64,000 nucleotides of DNA from Corynebacterium sp. (GTDB taxonomy: Bacteria > Actinomycetota > Actinomycetes > Mycobacteriales > Mycobacteriaceae): the NCBI GenBank assembly GCA_030531005.1, contig JAUMTW010000005.1, forward strand, positions 159,105 to 223,104, given 5' to 3'. Numbering within the stretch: position 1 is the stretch's first letter; each line of letters starts with the position of its first letter. A program made the translations under genes and the position numbers. The notes under the pieces are model-generated. The model searched no databases, was not told where the DNA came from, and worked only from the letters and a program-made list of their open reading frames with translations. Positions 51,261 to 60,977 of this stretch are shown here, piece by piece.

Positions 51261-52148
51261 TTATTCGAATGCTGCGGCAAGGTCAGCATTGCTAGGGTTG
51301 CAAAATGCCTCAGATAGTGGGCCGGTTGCGGAATCTTCAGCGATGATGACTCCATTTGCCTCGACTTGGCAGGTAGTTTCCCCTTCTTCATCGATACCAT
51401 TGGTGGTGAATAAATATGCGCCGAATGATTCAGACACTGGCGTAGTAATCTCCCAACCAGGCCCTACGCCTTGTTCTTGGGCATTGGTCTGTTCGCCGTT
51501 GTTATAGGTGACAGCGACATCGGTGGAGGTGCCCACGATGCGATAAGTTACTTCAAAATTCTGTGGCAAAGGTGCCATGACTTCGCTGGCGGGTTGTGTA
51601 CTTGTACTGGCAGCATTATTGGCACTACTACCTTCCTCATCATTCGTGGTGAGGATTGCAACCAACCCGATGAGGAAGACGATGACAGAAAGGGCGAGCA
51701 AGGCGAAGACCCAATTCATTGGCTTCTTATACCAAGGGGTATTGAAGGGATCGTGGGCTTTACCTTTGTTCTTCGCAGGTTGCTGCTTAGGCTGTGAGGC
51801 CGGACCAGTTGGTTGCGGCGCACCAAGTTGGTGAGCAAATTGTGTTGGCGCACCAGGATGCCCAGGGGGCATGCGTTGAGCATGAGGTCGAGCTTGCGGC
51901 TGGTTTTGTGGCTGGCCAGCACCTGGTCTGCTCGGAATTCCCTTACCGGCACCTTGTGGGTATACAGGAGATTGCGGGGTATCGTTATGGTGCGGAGTGG
52001 CACCAGGAACCTTATAGTTCGGAGTCATTCCTTGGGAAGGTTGTTGCTCAGGATATTGGCCTTCAGGGAATGGCTGCTGTGGCGTGGTATTTCCCTGTGG
52101 CTGCGATTGGGACGACCGTGGGGCGCGGGGATGCTGGGGGTGGGTCAC
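51261..52148 (-). CDS. MmpS-like membrane protein with proline/glutamine-rich cytoplasmic N-terminus
   Basis: A 295-residue protein. Residues 1-135 are Pro/Gln-rich and disordered. A single membrane helix (NWVFALLALSVIVFLIGLVA, about residues 142-162) is followed by a Ser/Thr linker and an extracytoplasmic domain: FEVTYRIVGTSTDVAVTYNN and WEITTPVSESFGAYLFTTNG with two cysteines. The beta-sandwich pattern VxYxV.G…a.vtY resembles MmpS accessory proteins of MmpL exporters. No MMPL gene is adjacent; the nearest is at 27578. Confidence 0.7.
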   Translation of the reverse strand: MTHPQHPRAPRSSQSQPQGNTTPQQPFPEGQYPEQQPSQGMTPNYKVPGATPHHNDTPQSPVYPQGAGKGIPSRPGAGQPQNQPQARPHAQRMPPGHPGAPTQFAHQLGAPQPTGPASQPKQQPAKNKGKAHDPFNTPWYKKPMNWVFALLALSVIVFLIGLVAILTTNDEEGSSANNAASTSTQPASEVMAPLPQNFEVTYRIVGTSTDVAVTYNNGEQTNAQEQGVGPGWEITTPVSESFGAYLFTTNGIDEEGETTCQVEANGVIIAEDSATGPLSEAFCNPSNADLAAAFE

Positions 52149-52526
52149 GTGCAGTTATCCTTTATTGCTCTGGGCACTTCGAAACTGTGCTACTCGTATT
52201 TGGCGGCAACGTTGGCCATTGATTCTTTATCATAGGCAATCCTTGCCTGATTTGGGGAGTGTTAGCTGAGAAACTTTCGGAGGATGCCGTATGAGCCTGC
52301 TGTGTGGAGCAGTAGGATTTGGCTTTTCTGCCGCAAAACATTAAGCGCGATAGTGTTTCGGTTCAGTGCGCGTTGGCCAAGTTTTGGTTGAAGTGATTTT
52401 AGTGCGGTGTCATTGAAATGCCGCTAGCCCCTAATGCCATAGTGGCTACTAGGGGGTAGCGGGGACACGATTCCGTGCGAGCATGGCACCGGATTCGCTG
52501 ATGTGGGGGAATCTCCTGGCGCAGGA
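52149..52526. other. Intergenic region
   Basis: No gene. An imperfect inverted repeat (CCGCTAGCCCCTA, 52422-52434, with TAGGGGGTAGCGG) precedes the end of the flavin reductase gene and may terminate it. Confidence 0.5.
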
Positions 52527-53060
52527 TTAGAATTCGACGTCGCCGCCTAAACGTTGGAATGAAGAATCCGCAAAGATGAGCGGGCTGGCTTCTTTGTCAT
52601 TTGCTGTACCCAGTACTCTAAAGATTCCCAACACGTGGTCGCCAGCAGCAACTTCTTCTTCCAATTTGCAGCTGTAGAAGGATGTGCCATTTTCCAGGCC
52701 CACTGCGCCATGCTCAGTGGAGAACCAATCCACATTTGCGAAACGATCGCCTTCACGGGCAGCAAGCTGGCGGGTATAGAGGGCATGATCGGTCGAAAGG
52801 ATCGTCAGTCCAATTGCTGGTAATTCGCGCAGACGCTGCCACGTGCGGGAGCTGCGCTGGATACTGATACTCACCAGCGGAGGATCCAGGCTCAGCCCTA
52901 CAAAAGTAGCGACAACAAAACCATCGGGTTGGTCATCAACAAGACCTGCAACTAGGGTTACCGCTGCAGGAGCGCGGGAAAACTGCTTGCGCAACCGGTT
53001 GGCGGAATCCGGATCCGGGTGAAAGGGCATAGCCGTAGTGGCAAGTGAGCGGCGCGTCAT
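52527..53060 (-). CDS. Flavin reductase (FMN-dependent, two-component partner)
   Basis: 177 residues from ATG 53060, selected for the ttttggaga site upstream. The flavin-reductase-like beta barrel is clear: RKQFSRAPAAVTLVAGLVDD, PDGFVVATFVGLSLDPPLVS and LRELPAIGLTILSTDHALYT. It follows the LLM monooxygenase by 56 bases and should supply it with reduced FMN, as SsuE/SsuI-type reductases do. The pair is probably under McbR sulfur control. Confidence 0.88.
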   Translation of the reverse strand: MTRRSLATTAMPFHPDPDSANRLRKQFSRAPAAVTLVAGLVDDQPDGFVVATFVGLSLDPPLVSISIQRSSRTWQRLRELPAIGLTILSTDHALYTRQLAAREGDRFANVDWFSTEHGAVGLENGTSFYSCKLEEEVAAGDHVLGIFRVLGTANDKEASPLIFADSSFQRLGGDVEF

Positions 53061-53116
53061 AAGCGTATCTCCAAAAGGTGAGTCGAGTTTCAATACAGGG
53101 TGCTGCACCTTGTCGT

Positions 53117-54274
53117 TTAGCCGTGAGTAATGCTTAATCCGCGGCGCTTCAGTGCGGGAATTACTCCATCGCCGATGTGGTAGACCTCTTCGAGGTGTGG
53201 GTAACCTGAGAGCACATAGTGGCTGCTCTGTGCCGTGCGGTAATACTCTTCAATACGTTCGGCGACTTCATCGTATGAACCGACCAGGGCAGTGCCGGCA
53301 CCGCCGCGAAGCAGGCCCACGCCAGCCCAAACATTTGGGTAGATTTCCAAGGAGTGCACGTCGTCAACTCCCTGGAAAGCCGCACCATTGTTGTGCAACG
53401 CGGCCATGCGGCGCTGACCTTCCGACTGGGATTGTGCCAGGCGCTGCTGCACCTTCTTGACCTCTTCTGGATCAATGCCAGAGAGCAAGCGCCGTGCCTC
53501 ATCCCAGGCTTCTTCGCTGGTAGGACGAGCTATGATGTGGAAGCGAATGCCCTGCTCGATTCCATCGCCTCGGCCTGCGGCCTGTACTTGCTGGTTGATC
53601 CACTCTGTTTTTTCTGCCACGGCAGCTGGTGGCTCACCCCAGGTGAGGTAGGTGTCTGCCCACTGGCCGCCAATCTTGCCAGCGGCTGCCGAAGAGCCAC
53701 TGAAGAAAATTGGCAGGTGGCGCTCCAAAGGCTTTGGAAGTTGCGCGCTCTCGAGCTGGTAATATTTGCCCTTAAAATCGCTCGGGGCGCCGCTATAGAG
53801 GATCTGCTCTAAGGCGGATAAGAATTCCCCGGCGCGCTCATAGCGTTCTTCCTTGGTGGTGTGATCACCATATGCGCGCATTTCCGTATCCTCACCACCG
53901 GCAACCAGGTTTACGCGGATGCGGCCACCGGATAAGCGTTCCAGGCTGGAAATAGTTTGTGCGGTCAGTAGTGGGCTGGTGGAACTTGGGCGCAACGCAA
54001 TTAAGAACTGCAGGCTCTTGGTCGCTGCAACCAGACTGGCAGCGATGATGAATGGATCCTCGCACCAGTTACCAACTGGAATGAGTACCGAATCAATGCC
54101 ATTGCTTTCTGCAGCTTTGGCCAATTGGATGAGGTAGTTGAGGTCCACATCACGGTTTATGGCCGCTAACTCGTTGTGGTAGGTGCCACTGCCGTGGCCG
54201 CCGCTGAGGATGCCGCGAGAGTCTACGAAAGGAGGCAGAAACCAGTGCAAAGTGATGTCAGTTTGTTGCGTCAT
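53117..54274 (-). CDS. FMNH2-dependent alkanesulfonate monooxygenase-like (LLM class)
   Basis: 385 residues from ATG 54274 (MTQQTDITLHWFLPPFVDSR); an in-frame ATG three codons earlier and further codons to 54352 are less likely. Family stretches include LIQLAKAAESNGIDSVLIPV, LRPSSTSPLLTAQTISSLER, RIRVNLVAGGEDTEMRAYGD and FFSGSSAAAGKIGGQWADTY, as in SsuD/SeuA-type enzymes that release sulfite from sulfonates. The adjacent flavin reductase completes a two-component system. An exact McbR-type operator lies 10 bases upstream of the start. Confidence 0.88.
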   Translation of the reverse strand: MTQQTDITLHWFLPPFVDSRGILSGGHGSGTYHNELAAINRDVDLNYLIQLAKAAESNGIDSVLIPVGNWCEDPFIIAASLVAATKSLQFLIALRPSSTSPLLTAQTISSLERLSGGRIRVNLVAGGEDTEMRAYGDHTTKEERYERAGEFLSALEQILYSGAPSDFKGKYYQLESAQLPKPLERHLPIFFSGSSAAAGKIGGQWADTYLTWGEPPAAVAEKTEWINQQVQAAGRGDGIEQGIRFHIIARPTSEEAWDEARRLLSGIDPEEVKKVQQRLAQSQSEGQRRMAALHNNGAAFQGVDDVHSLEIYPNVWAGVGLLRGGAGTALVGSYDEVAERIEEYYRTAQSSHYVLSGYPHLEEVYHIGDGVIPALKRRGLSITHG

Positions 54275-54283
54275 GCTCTTCAT

Positions 54284-54299
54284 TAGACCAGCCGGTCTA
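54284..54299. promoter_or_regulatory. McbR-type operator
   Basis: TAGAC-CAGCCG-GTCTA exactly matches the TAGAC-N6-GTCTA consensus of the corynebacterial sulfur regulator McbR. It lies between the monooxygenase start and its promoter region. Confidence 0.75.
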
Positions 54300-54786
54300 G
54301 AACTACTCAACAATTCGGTACAGAAGATGCACACCGACAAACCTACATGCACAAGCGATTTTCAGCTTCTTTGCTCGTTGATGCCTATTTCGCTCCTAAA
54401 AGCAGCAATGCAGATCGTGCGGAAAAAGCCACTACCTTTGAATAAAATTACGCAGGTTTTTGTGTGTGATTGCAGTTGCGGGACTTGTCAGCTCCAGCTT
54501 CGCAGCGTTCCAACATATTCAGTGTGCCAGCATGTCGATTCCTGGCATGTTCCAGTACGTCGATTCCCGGCATAGTGTGAGCCTCGCATTCGATAGCGTC
54601 ACCTGGGAGCGAAGATGCTGGAATCCTATTCTGAACAATCCAGGGGAGCGGGAGTGTATAAACTAGTTATCTAACGCTGCTGCGACCCAGAAAATAGTAT
54701 AACTTTCCTGTCGAATTCGACCGTAAGCAGCGTTTTGCCCGTTTGTGCAGGCAGCTGAGAGTGTGCTCCTAGAAAGGATAAAAGTC
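54300..54786. other. Divergent intergenic region
   Basis: No gene. A direct repeat of tcgattcc(t/c)ggcat occurs near 54537 and 54562. It contains promoters for both flanking units. Confidence 0.5.
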
Positions 54787-55296
54787 ATGCGCTTATGGTC
54801 GCTTCATCCAAGTTATTTGGATGCCAAAGGGCTCGTCGCAGCCTGGCGTGAGGCTTTGCTTGCTCAAAAAGTCCTTGCCGGAAAAACCGCAGGATATCGC
54901 CAGCATCCGCAACTCATGCGCTTTCGTGCGGCGCATGATCCCGGAGCAGCGATCGCGACTTTCTTGCGTGCAATCCAGGAAGAAGCTACCAGCCGCGGCT
55001 ATAACTTTGATGCCACGAAGATTCCAAACCTATCAGCGGATGCGCAAATAGAAGTAAGCAGCGGCCAGATAGCGTATGAAGCCGATTTCTTATTAGCAAA
55101 GCTTCGTAGTCGTGCACCGGGCTCGCACCAAGAGGTCATCTTGGCCCAAGACTGCGTCGAACCAGACAACCTAATAATACGTGTGCACCCCTTATTTACA
55201 GTGGTGCCTGGCCCTATTGCCAATTGGGAGAAAATCCCTCCGGACTATCAACCGCAGTTCTTGCCGCCGCACTATTTTTCCCGCGAGCAACCTTAA
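54787..55296 (+). CDS. Pyrimidine dimer DNA glycosylase (DenV-like) family protein
   Basis: 169 residues from ATG 54787, chosen because MRLWSLHPSYLDAKGLVAAW is the family start and agaaagga precedes it. The N-terminal half fits the Pyr_excise family (REALLAQKVLAGKTAGYRQH, PQLMRFRAAHDPGAAIATFL), related to phage T4 endonuclease V. The C-terminal 90 residues are less conserved. It would cut at UV dimers or act as an AP lyase; this is inferred from the family. It is monocistronic. Confidence 0.8.
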   Translation: MRLWSLHPSYLDAKGLVAAWREALLAQKVLAGKTAGYRQHPQLMRFRAAHDPGAAIATFLRAIQEEATSRGYNFDATKIPNLSADAQIEVSSGQIAYEADFLLAKLRSRAPGSHQEVILAQDCVEPDNLIIRVHPLFTVVPGPIANWEKIPPDYQPQFLPPHYFSREQP

Positions 55297-56180
55297 AACT
55301 GCAGGATGCAATTATGGCCGAGGTATTTTATCGTGCGGTTGGCTAGATCCACACTAGAACCGGGGGACGGCCTGGATGCGCGCGGTGATTCTCCAAGTTA
55401 TCGCCTACTCAGCACTACTTATTTGTTGAGCGCTCACTGTATTTAGCGTCCCCTTGGGGAGTATCAGCGCCGGCTGATGCAAGCGTGACGGTGGTACGCA
55501 GGTTTGTGCACCATGGCCCCACCCATGGGCTTTCTCTGGCAAAATTTTGAGCATCCTTCAAATTCGCCGTACCTGGCCCTACGGACCGTATAAGAGCGGC
55601 CCGTGCATCGGATGCGGCGGGCATGTTTGTGCTGCACTGGCTTGTGTTCGAGGTCTCGGACGGACGCACTGATTCGGCAGCTTAGGCTAGTAGTTGTAGA
55701 GTAGAGATCGTACGGAATAGCGGGGTTGGGCCTGAGTGTCCATTGTCGACTGTGGATTACGTTCCGCAATAATCAGCGCGGTGCTGCGGGTGGGCAACTC
55801 TCGTCGTGCAGGTTGCCCACCGAGTCGAAACAAAGACGCCTTCGAGTTTGATGCTCCTTCAATTTCATGAGCCCACGCATTGCCTGGCAAGAGCAGGAGT
55901 GGGTAGTGCTGCGAGCCACGTAAAACCAAGTATCGCAGTTGCGGTTGCTGCGATGGGGGAGCATCGTTGGTGAAAGCTGCAGGTAGGAGCTTGAGGCGTC
56001 GCCCCCGAATCGCCCCCGCTGCAACAATTATTTTAAGTGCATATTAAGTGAGGCTACAATTAGTTTTGTTAGGCTTCCCGTGGTTGGCATGTTGCGCATT
56101 TGCACAGGGTGCTCATCGAGTGGAAGTTAGCTCAAGAAACTGCTGTCACACAATGCCAGAAGGCATAGAAAGGTTCGGCA
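55297..56180. other. Long intergenic region before the second lldD
   Basis: No gene is convincing. A minus-strand frame at 55687-55929 (SQHYPLLLLPGNAWAHEIEG …) has some coding character and may be a remnant. A perfect 10-bp inverted repeat GGTGGGCAAC/GTTGCCCACC lies at 55789-55798 and 55812-55821. Confidence 0.45.
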
Positions 56181-57455
56181 ATGGCGCACGTAGAACGTCA
56201 AATCCCAAATCCTTCGGAAATTTTTGAACTGCTGCAATTCAAAAAGCCCACCCTCAACTTTAAGCAACGTCGTCTTGATGATGCTCAAACCATTTGGGAT
56301 CTGCGCAAGATTGCAAAGTGGCGCACTCCTTCTGCAGCCTTCGACTACACCGATGGAGCTGCAGATGACGAGATCTCTATGGAGCGCGCTCGACAGGCAT
56401 TCCGTGACGTGGAGTTCCACCCCTCTATTCTCAATGACGTTTCTGAGGTAGACACGAGCTGTGAAATCTTCGGTGGCCCTTCTGCGCTGCCATTCGGTAT
56501 AGCACCGACCGGATTTACCCGCCTGATGCAAACTGAAGGCGAACTTGCCGGTGCTGCAGCTGCGGGACGCGCTGGTATTCCTTTCAGTCTGTCTACCCTG
56601 GGCACCACTTCAATTGAAGATGTTAAGGCTGCTAACCCCCATGGCCGCAACTTCTTCCAGCTCTATGTGATGCGTGAGCGTGAAATCTCTTACGGCTTGG
56701 TAGAACGTGCTGCCAAGGCTGGCTTCGATACGCTCTTCTTTACCGTGGATACTCCTGTAGCGGGCGCTCGCCTGCGTGATAAGCGCAATGGTTTCTCCAT
56801 TCCACCACAGATTTCTGCGAAAACAGTGATTGATGCCATTCCACGTCCTTGGTGGTGGTGGGACTTCCTGACCACCCCACAATTGGAGTTCGCCTCCTTG
56901 AGCTCTACTGGCGGTACCGTGGGTGAACTGCTAAATAATGCTATGGATCCATCCATCAACTTCGAGGATCTCAAGATTATCCGTGAGATGTGGCCAGGAA
57001 AGCTCGTGGTCAAGGGAGTGCAGAACCTCCCGGATTCCAAGAAGCTCGCCGATCTCGGCGCTGATGGCATCATCTTGTCCAACCACGGTGGGCGTCAGCT
57101 TGACCGTGCTCCTGTGCCATTCCAGCTGCTGCCCGAGGTTGCCCGCGAGGTTGGCAAGGACTTGGATGTAGCCATGGATACTGGCATCATGCACGGTGCG
57201 GATATCGTGGCAGCTATTGCTCAGGGCGCGAAGTTCACCTTCATTGGCCGCGCGTACCTTTACGGCCTCATGGCTGGTGGCGAAGCCGGTGTGGATCGCG
57301 CAATTGCTATCTTGGCTGAGCAGGTTGAGCGCACTATGAAGCTGCTGCAGGTTTCCAGTCTTGAAGAACTTACCCCAGATCACGTTACTCAGCTGAACAC
57401 GCTGACCCGCAATCAGGTAAACGGCGTTTCCGAGAGTCAGTGGCTGCATCAATAG
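56181..57455 (+). CDS. lldD: FMN-dependent alpha-hydroxy-acid (L-lactate) dehydrogenase, paralogue 2
   Basis: 424 residues, ATG after agaaagg. It has the same FMN-barrel motifs as the gene at 30438: [59 protein letters not shown] and [19 protein letters not shown] with the catalytic histidine. It is longer by 12 residues at the C-terminus. This copy is closer in layout to C. glutamicum LldD. The substrate may be L-lactate or another 2-hydroxy acid. A terminator follows. Confidence 0.9.
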   Translation: MAHVERQIPNPSEIFELLQFKKPTLNFKQRRLDDAQTIWDLRKIAKWRTPSAAFDYTDGAADDEISMERARQAFRDVEFHPSILNDVSEVDTSCEIFGGPSALPFGIAPTGFTRLMQTEGELAGAAAAGRAGIPFSLSTLGTTSIEDVKAANPHGRNFFQLYVMREREISYGLVERAAKAGFDTLFFTVDTPVAGARLRDKRNGFSIPPQISAKTVIDAIPRPWWWWDFLTTPQLEFASLSSTGGTVGELLNNAMDPSINFEDLKIIREMWPGKLVVKGVQNLPDSKKLADLGADGIILSNHGGRQLDRAPVPFQLLPEVAREVGKDLDVAMDTGIMHGADIVAAIAQGAKFTFIGRAYLYGLMAGGEAGVDRAIAILAEQVERTMKLLQVSSLEELTPDHVTQLNTLTRNQVNGVSESQWLHQ

Positions 57456-57532
57456 GGAAGGCATCTCACTAGCTTGAGCTGTAGCCCGCGCTATGCAGGT
57501 GCGCATTCAGCGCTTCTAATTTGCCGGAGTAG

Positions 57533-57576
57533 GGATTATCCTCGAAGGGATTCGAGCATTTCCTACCCCGGCTTTT
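57533..57576 (+). terminator. Intrinsic terminator after lldD
   Basis: GCCGGAGTAGG (57533-57543) pairs with CCTACCCCGGC (57562-57572) with one mismatch, inner CTCGAA/TTCGAG stem, then tttt. Confidence 0.85.
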
Positions 57577-57693
57577 GCGTGTAGTTAGAGGCTGAATTGC
57601 TCTTTGTGGATCTGTTGAAGAGGTGAGGAGCTCAGAATTTTCGCATTTCATCAGGGTTATATTTAGATTCTGCCCGCATTTCTATCCGAAAAG

Positions 57694-57709
57694 TAGACAG
57701 AGTAGTACG
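57694..57709. promoter_or_regulatory. Weak McbR-like half site upstream of metY
   Basis: TAGAC-AGAGTA-GTACG: the left half is perfect, the right half matches at only three of five positions. McbR controls metY in C. glutamicum, so it is noted, but it is weak. Confidence 0.3.
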
Positions 57710-57787
57710 CTTTGGCAGTAAGCAAGCGCGAATGAGTTAGCGAGTGCTTGTGGAAACGAACAATGACTCCAACAAAAGGAAGATCTC

Positions 57788-59128
57788 ATGCCACAATATG
57801 ACAATAGCGATGCTGCGAATTGGGGCTTTGCCACCCGTCAGATCCATGCCGGCCAACCCGTAGACGAAACGGGAGCGCGCAATCTGCCTATCCACTTCAC
57901 CTCGAGCTATGTATTCAATGATGCCGAGCATGCCAAGCAACGCTTTGGGCTCGAAAACCCAGGCCCAATCTATTCCCGTTTAACCAATCCCACGGTTTCT
58001 GCCGTCGAAGAGCGTCTGCAGTCTCTCGAAGGTGGTGTGCACGCCGTGGCCTTCGCCTCTGGCCAAGCCGCGGAAACCGCCGCAATCCTCACTATCGCCG
58101 GGGCAGGCGATCATATCGTGGCATCTCCACGCTTATACGGTGGTACCGAAACGTTGCTGCAGGTGACCTTGGCACGCCTTGGGATTAGCACCACTTTCGT
58201 AGAAGGCCCCGACGATCTTGCATCTTGGCAAGCAGCAGTACAACCGAATACCAAGTTATTTTTCGCGGAGACCTTCGCCAACCCCCAAGCAGATGTGTTA
58301 GATATCCCGGCAGTTTCAGCAGTAGCGCATGAAAACCAGGTGCCTTTGCTGGTAGATAACACTCTTGCCACTGCCGCTTTAGTTCGCCCTTTGGAATTGG
58401 GTGCAGATATTGTGGTGGCCTCGTTGACTAAGTTCTACACCGGTAATGGCTCGGGACTTGGTGGCATCATCGTCGATGGTGGCACATTTGATTGGACCCA
58501 AGAAAATGCAGCCGGTGAGCCAGTATTCCCGGGATTCGTTACTCCAGATCCGGCATACCATGGGCTACGCTATGCCGACCTTGGGGAGGCGGCCTTTGGG
58601 TTGAAAGCACGTGCTGGTCTGTTGCGCGATACCGGAGCAACCCTGTCTGCCTTCAATGCTTGGGTGATTGCCCAAGGCCTGGATACTTTGAGTTTGCGTG
58701 TGGCTAAACATAATGAAAATGCGTTTGCTGTTGCTCAATATCTGGCGGCACAGGAGAAGGTGGCCAACCTTAACTATGCCGGCTTGCCCAGTTCGCCGTG
58801 GTATGCGGTCAAAGAAAAGCTTGGTCTGGAATACACTGGCTCGGTCTTGAGCTTCGATCTTGCCGTGGATGACCCAAGCAGTGATGCCGCACGTGCGCTG
58901 GCCTGGAAGTTTATCGACGCCCTGCGCTTGCATTCGGACCTGGCCAATGTAGGGGATGTGCGCTCCCTTGTGGTTCATCCTGCCTCTACCACTCACTCGC
59001 AATCTGATGAGTTGGGCTTACAACGTGCTGGTATTAGTCAGGCAACAATCCGGCTTTCGGTTGGCATTGAAGATGTCGAAGATATTCTGGCTGATTTGGA
59101 CCGTGGATTCGCCGCAATTGCGGACTAA
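57788..59128 (+). CDS. metY: O-acetylhomoserine sulfhydrylase
   Basis: 446 residues starting ATG after aaaggaagatct. It is a PLP-dependent Cys/Met-metabolism enzyme: GFATRQIHAGQPVDETGARN, FASGQAAETAAILTIAGAGD, and the PLP-lysine segment SLTKFYTGNGSGLGG near residue 210. It makes homocysteine from O-acetylhomoserine and sulfide. In C. glutamicum metX follows metY; here the siderophore genes follow after about 590 bases, so metX has been separated. Confidence 0.95.
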   Translation: MPQYDNSDAANWGFATRQIHAGQPVDETGARNLPIHFTSSYVFNDAEHAKQRFGLENPGPIYSRLTNPTVSAVEERLQSLEGGVHAVAFASGQAAETAAILTIAGAGDHIVASPRLYGGTETLLQVTLARLGISTTFVEGPDDLASWQAAVQPNTKLFFAETFANPQADVLDIPAVSAVAHENQVPLLVDNTLATAALVRPLELGADIVVASLTKFYTGNGSGLGGIIVDGGTFDWTQENAAGEPVFPGFVTPDPAYHGLRYADLGEAAFGLKARAGLLRDTGATLSAFNAWVIAQGLDTLSLRVAKHNENAFAVAQYLAAQEKVANLNYAGLPSSPWYAVKEKLGLEYTGSVLSFDLAVDDPSSDAARALAWKFIDALRLHSDLANVGDVRSLVVHPASTTHSQSDELGLQRAGISQATIRLSVGIEDVEDILADLDRGFAAIAD

Positions 59129-59291
59129 GTTGCTACCTCGGAAGCATTTTTCGTAAGCACAAGTATTTCTTGTAAGTATTTGCTAGCATTTGCTGCCGCC
59201 GCAGCTTCTAAGTGCAGGCTGCCCCGTACACCGTGGCAAGGGGAATTTACATGGAGGGGAGCGGTGGCAGCTTGCGCAAAATGTTTCCTCT

Positions 59292-59334
59292 CGGCGCTGC
59301 CCACTGGTTTTACTACTGCTAGTGGGCAGCGCCG
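59292..59334. terminator. Perfect 14-bp inverted repeat
   Basis: CGGCGCTGCCCACT (59292-59305) pairs with AGTGGGCAGCGCCG (59321-59334), loop of 15. It probably terminates metY, though no T tract follows. Confidence 0.6.
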
Positions 59335-59463
59335 CAATTGTCTGCAGCAAGCGCAGGCCCTTTCGTGTAAGAGAGCGAGTGGGTACTCATTACGAAGCAA
59401 TGAGATTTTCGCAGTCGTACCGCAAGATCTTGTGTTCAGTGGGCAAGAAACCTACCCCCGATA

Positions 59464-59482
59464 ATAGGGGAGCCTGCGATAA
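59464..59482. promoter_or_regulatory. Weak DtxR-like iron box
   Basis: ATAGGGGAGCCTGCGATAA keeps TAGG, the AGCCT core and the final TAA of the DtxR consensus (about 12 of 18 bases). It is 240 bases from the start codon, so the evidence is thin. Confidence 0.3.
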
Positions 59483-59722
59483 CTATATTCACAATATTTT
59501 CCCAGCTTATAGGGGATTACTGGGAAATTTGCGCCAATATACTGCGAGCGGGATAGAAAATTCGGTACCGTGGAATGGTGCGAGGCGAAAACCTTTGCAT
59601 ACTTATGCGCCAAAGGGTGCGAAGTGGGGTCCGCAAGTGATCCACAAGTAGTGTGTCGTACACAGCCGACAGAGGTTTTCGCGGGATTACCCGCCACATA
59701 AACGTTGTTATGAAAGGAAACT

Positions 59723-60823
59723 ATGTCAAAGACTTTGCCAAAGTTTGTTGCAGTCCTCGCGGCTACCTCTTTAGTGTTGGCCGGCTGCAGCAGTGACGAT
59801 AGTGATGATGCCAGTGACACCGCCGTCAGCACCACCGCCGTTGATGATGTCGCCGTAGTTTCGGTTGAAGACAACCACGGCACCGTTGAAATTGAAACCC
59901 CTGTGGAGTCGGTCATCGCCACCGACAACCGCACCTTCGAACTCCTCGATGATTGGGGAGTTAACGTTGTAGCAGCGCCACAACCGCTGGTTCCAGAGAC
60001 AGTTCCTGGCATTAAGGAAAATGCCGACATTGTGGACCTCGGTAACCACCGTGAGCCAAACCTGGAGGCAACGGTTGCTGCGGATGCCGACTTGATTATC
60101 GTCGGCCAGCGCTTCTCCCAGTACTACGATGACATCAAGGATCTGAACCCAGATACCCCAATCATCGAGTTGGAGCCACGCGAGGGTGAGCCGCTCGCCG
60201 ATGAGCTCATTCGCCAGGTAGAAATCCTTGGTGAAATTTTCGACCACGAAGATGAAGCACAGAAGCTCGTGGATAACTTCAATGCTGCTATCGATCGTGC
60301 GAAGGAAGCCTACAGCAACTCCGACACTGTGATGGCTGTGAATGTCTCCGGTGGCGAGATCGGTTACATTGCTCCAGGTGAAGGCCGCACCTTCGGCCCC
60401 ATCTTCGATCTTCTGGGACTGAATCCAGCACTTGAGATCGATAATTCTAGTGACAGCCACACCGGTGATGATATCTCTGTTGAGGCAATCGCTGATGCCA
60501 ACCCAGACTGGATCTTCGTACTCGACCGCGATGCAGCTGTCGATGCTGCGGAGGAGGGCTACACTCCAGCGCTCGACGTGATTTCGGATGCAGCGGCTTT
60601 GGCGAATGTGACTGCTGTCGTTGAAGGCCACCTGGTACTGGCGCCAGCTGATACCTACACCAATGAGGGCATTCAGACCTACACCGAGATTCTTGACTTG
60701 ATTGCTGATGCCTTCGAAACCGCTGGTAACGGTGATGTAGATAACGGCGCTGTCGATGCGGATGCCGACGCCATCGACGGTGCGAATGCCGACTCTGAGA
60801 CGGAAAACGTAGAGAACGAGTAA
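59723..60823 (+). CDS. Siderophore-binding lipoprotein (CeuA/FatB/YclQ type)
   Basis: A 366-residue lipoprotein precursor; lipobox LVLAGC with cysteine at residue 22. The substrate-binding fold of catecholate/carboxylate siderophore receptors follows: VIATDNRTFELLDDWGVNVV, DLGNHREPNLEATVAADADL and DADPDW-like segments, with GEGRTFGPIFDLLGLNPALE. The C-terminal 35 residues are Asp/Ala-rich and disordered. ATG follows gaaagga. A terminator separates it from the permease genes, giving higher expression of the binding protein. Confidence 0.92.
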   Translation: MSKTLPKFVAVLAATSLVLAGCSSDDSDDASDTAVSTTAVDDVAVVSVEDNHGTVEIETPVESVIATDNRTFELLDDWGVNVVAAPQPLVPETVPGIKENADIVDLGNHREPNLEATVAADADLIIVGQRFSQYYDDIKDLNPDTPIIELEPREGEPLADELIRQVEILGEIFDHEDEAQKLVDNFNAAIDRAKEAYSNSDTVMAVNVSGGEIGYIAPGEGRTFGPIFDLLGLNPALEIDNSSDSHTGDDISVEAIADANPDWIFVLDRDAAVDAAEEGYTPALDVISDAAALANVTAVVEGHLVLAPADTYTNEGIQTYTEILDLIADAFETAGNGDVDNGAVDADADAIDGANADSETENVENE

Positions 60824-60863
60824 ATTACTCATCTACTGCTCTGTTTACGTGTGTGCATAGAAT

Positions 60864-60905
60864 AACGGATGAGACCCATAATTTTGTCTGGTCTTATCCG
60901 TTTTT
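60864..60905 (+). terminator. Terminator between binding protein and permeases
   Basis: AACGGATGAGACC (60864-60876) pairs with GGTCTTATCCGTT (60890-60902) with one mismatch, then ttttt. Confidence 0.85.
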
Positions 60906-60977
60906 CTCTGCCTGGAATCGACGCATACAATATTTGTAATGCATACTATTATAAGCCTTATCTAAGAAAAGTCCTTC

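Larger units (their letters stand above)
59129..59722. other. Intergenic region between metY and the siderophore importer
   Basis: No gene. It contains the long inverted repeat at 59292-59334 and a weak DtxR-like site at 59464. Confidence 0.5.

Noticed and set aside
51813-52235. Plus-strand open frame of 140 codons
   Set aside because: Antisense to the Pro/Gln-rich part of the MmpS-like gene; composition reflects that low-complexity region.
55687-55929. Minus-strand frame with coding-like composition in the intergenic region before the second lldD
   Set aside because: No recognisable domain, no ribosome site and competing frames; mentioned only as a possible remnant.
59771-60832. 353-codon open frame antisense to the siderophore-binding protein
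   Set aside because: It mirrors the Asp/Ala-rich lipoprotein codon pattern; the plus-strand gene has signal peptide, lipobox and ribosome site.
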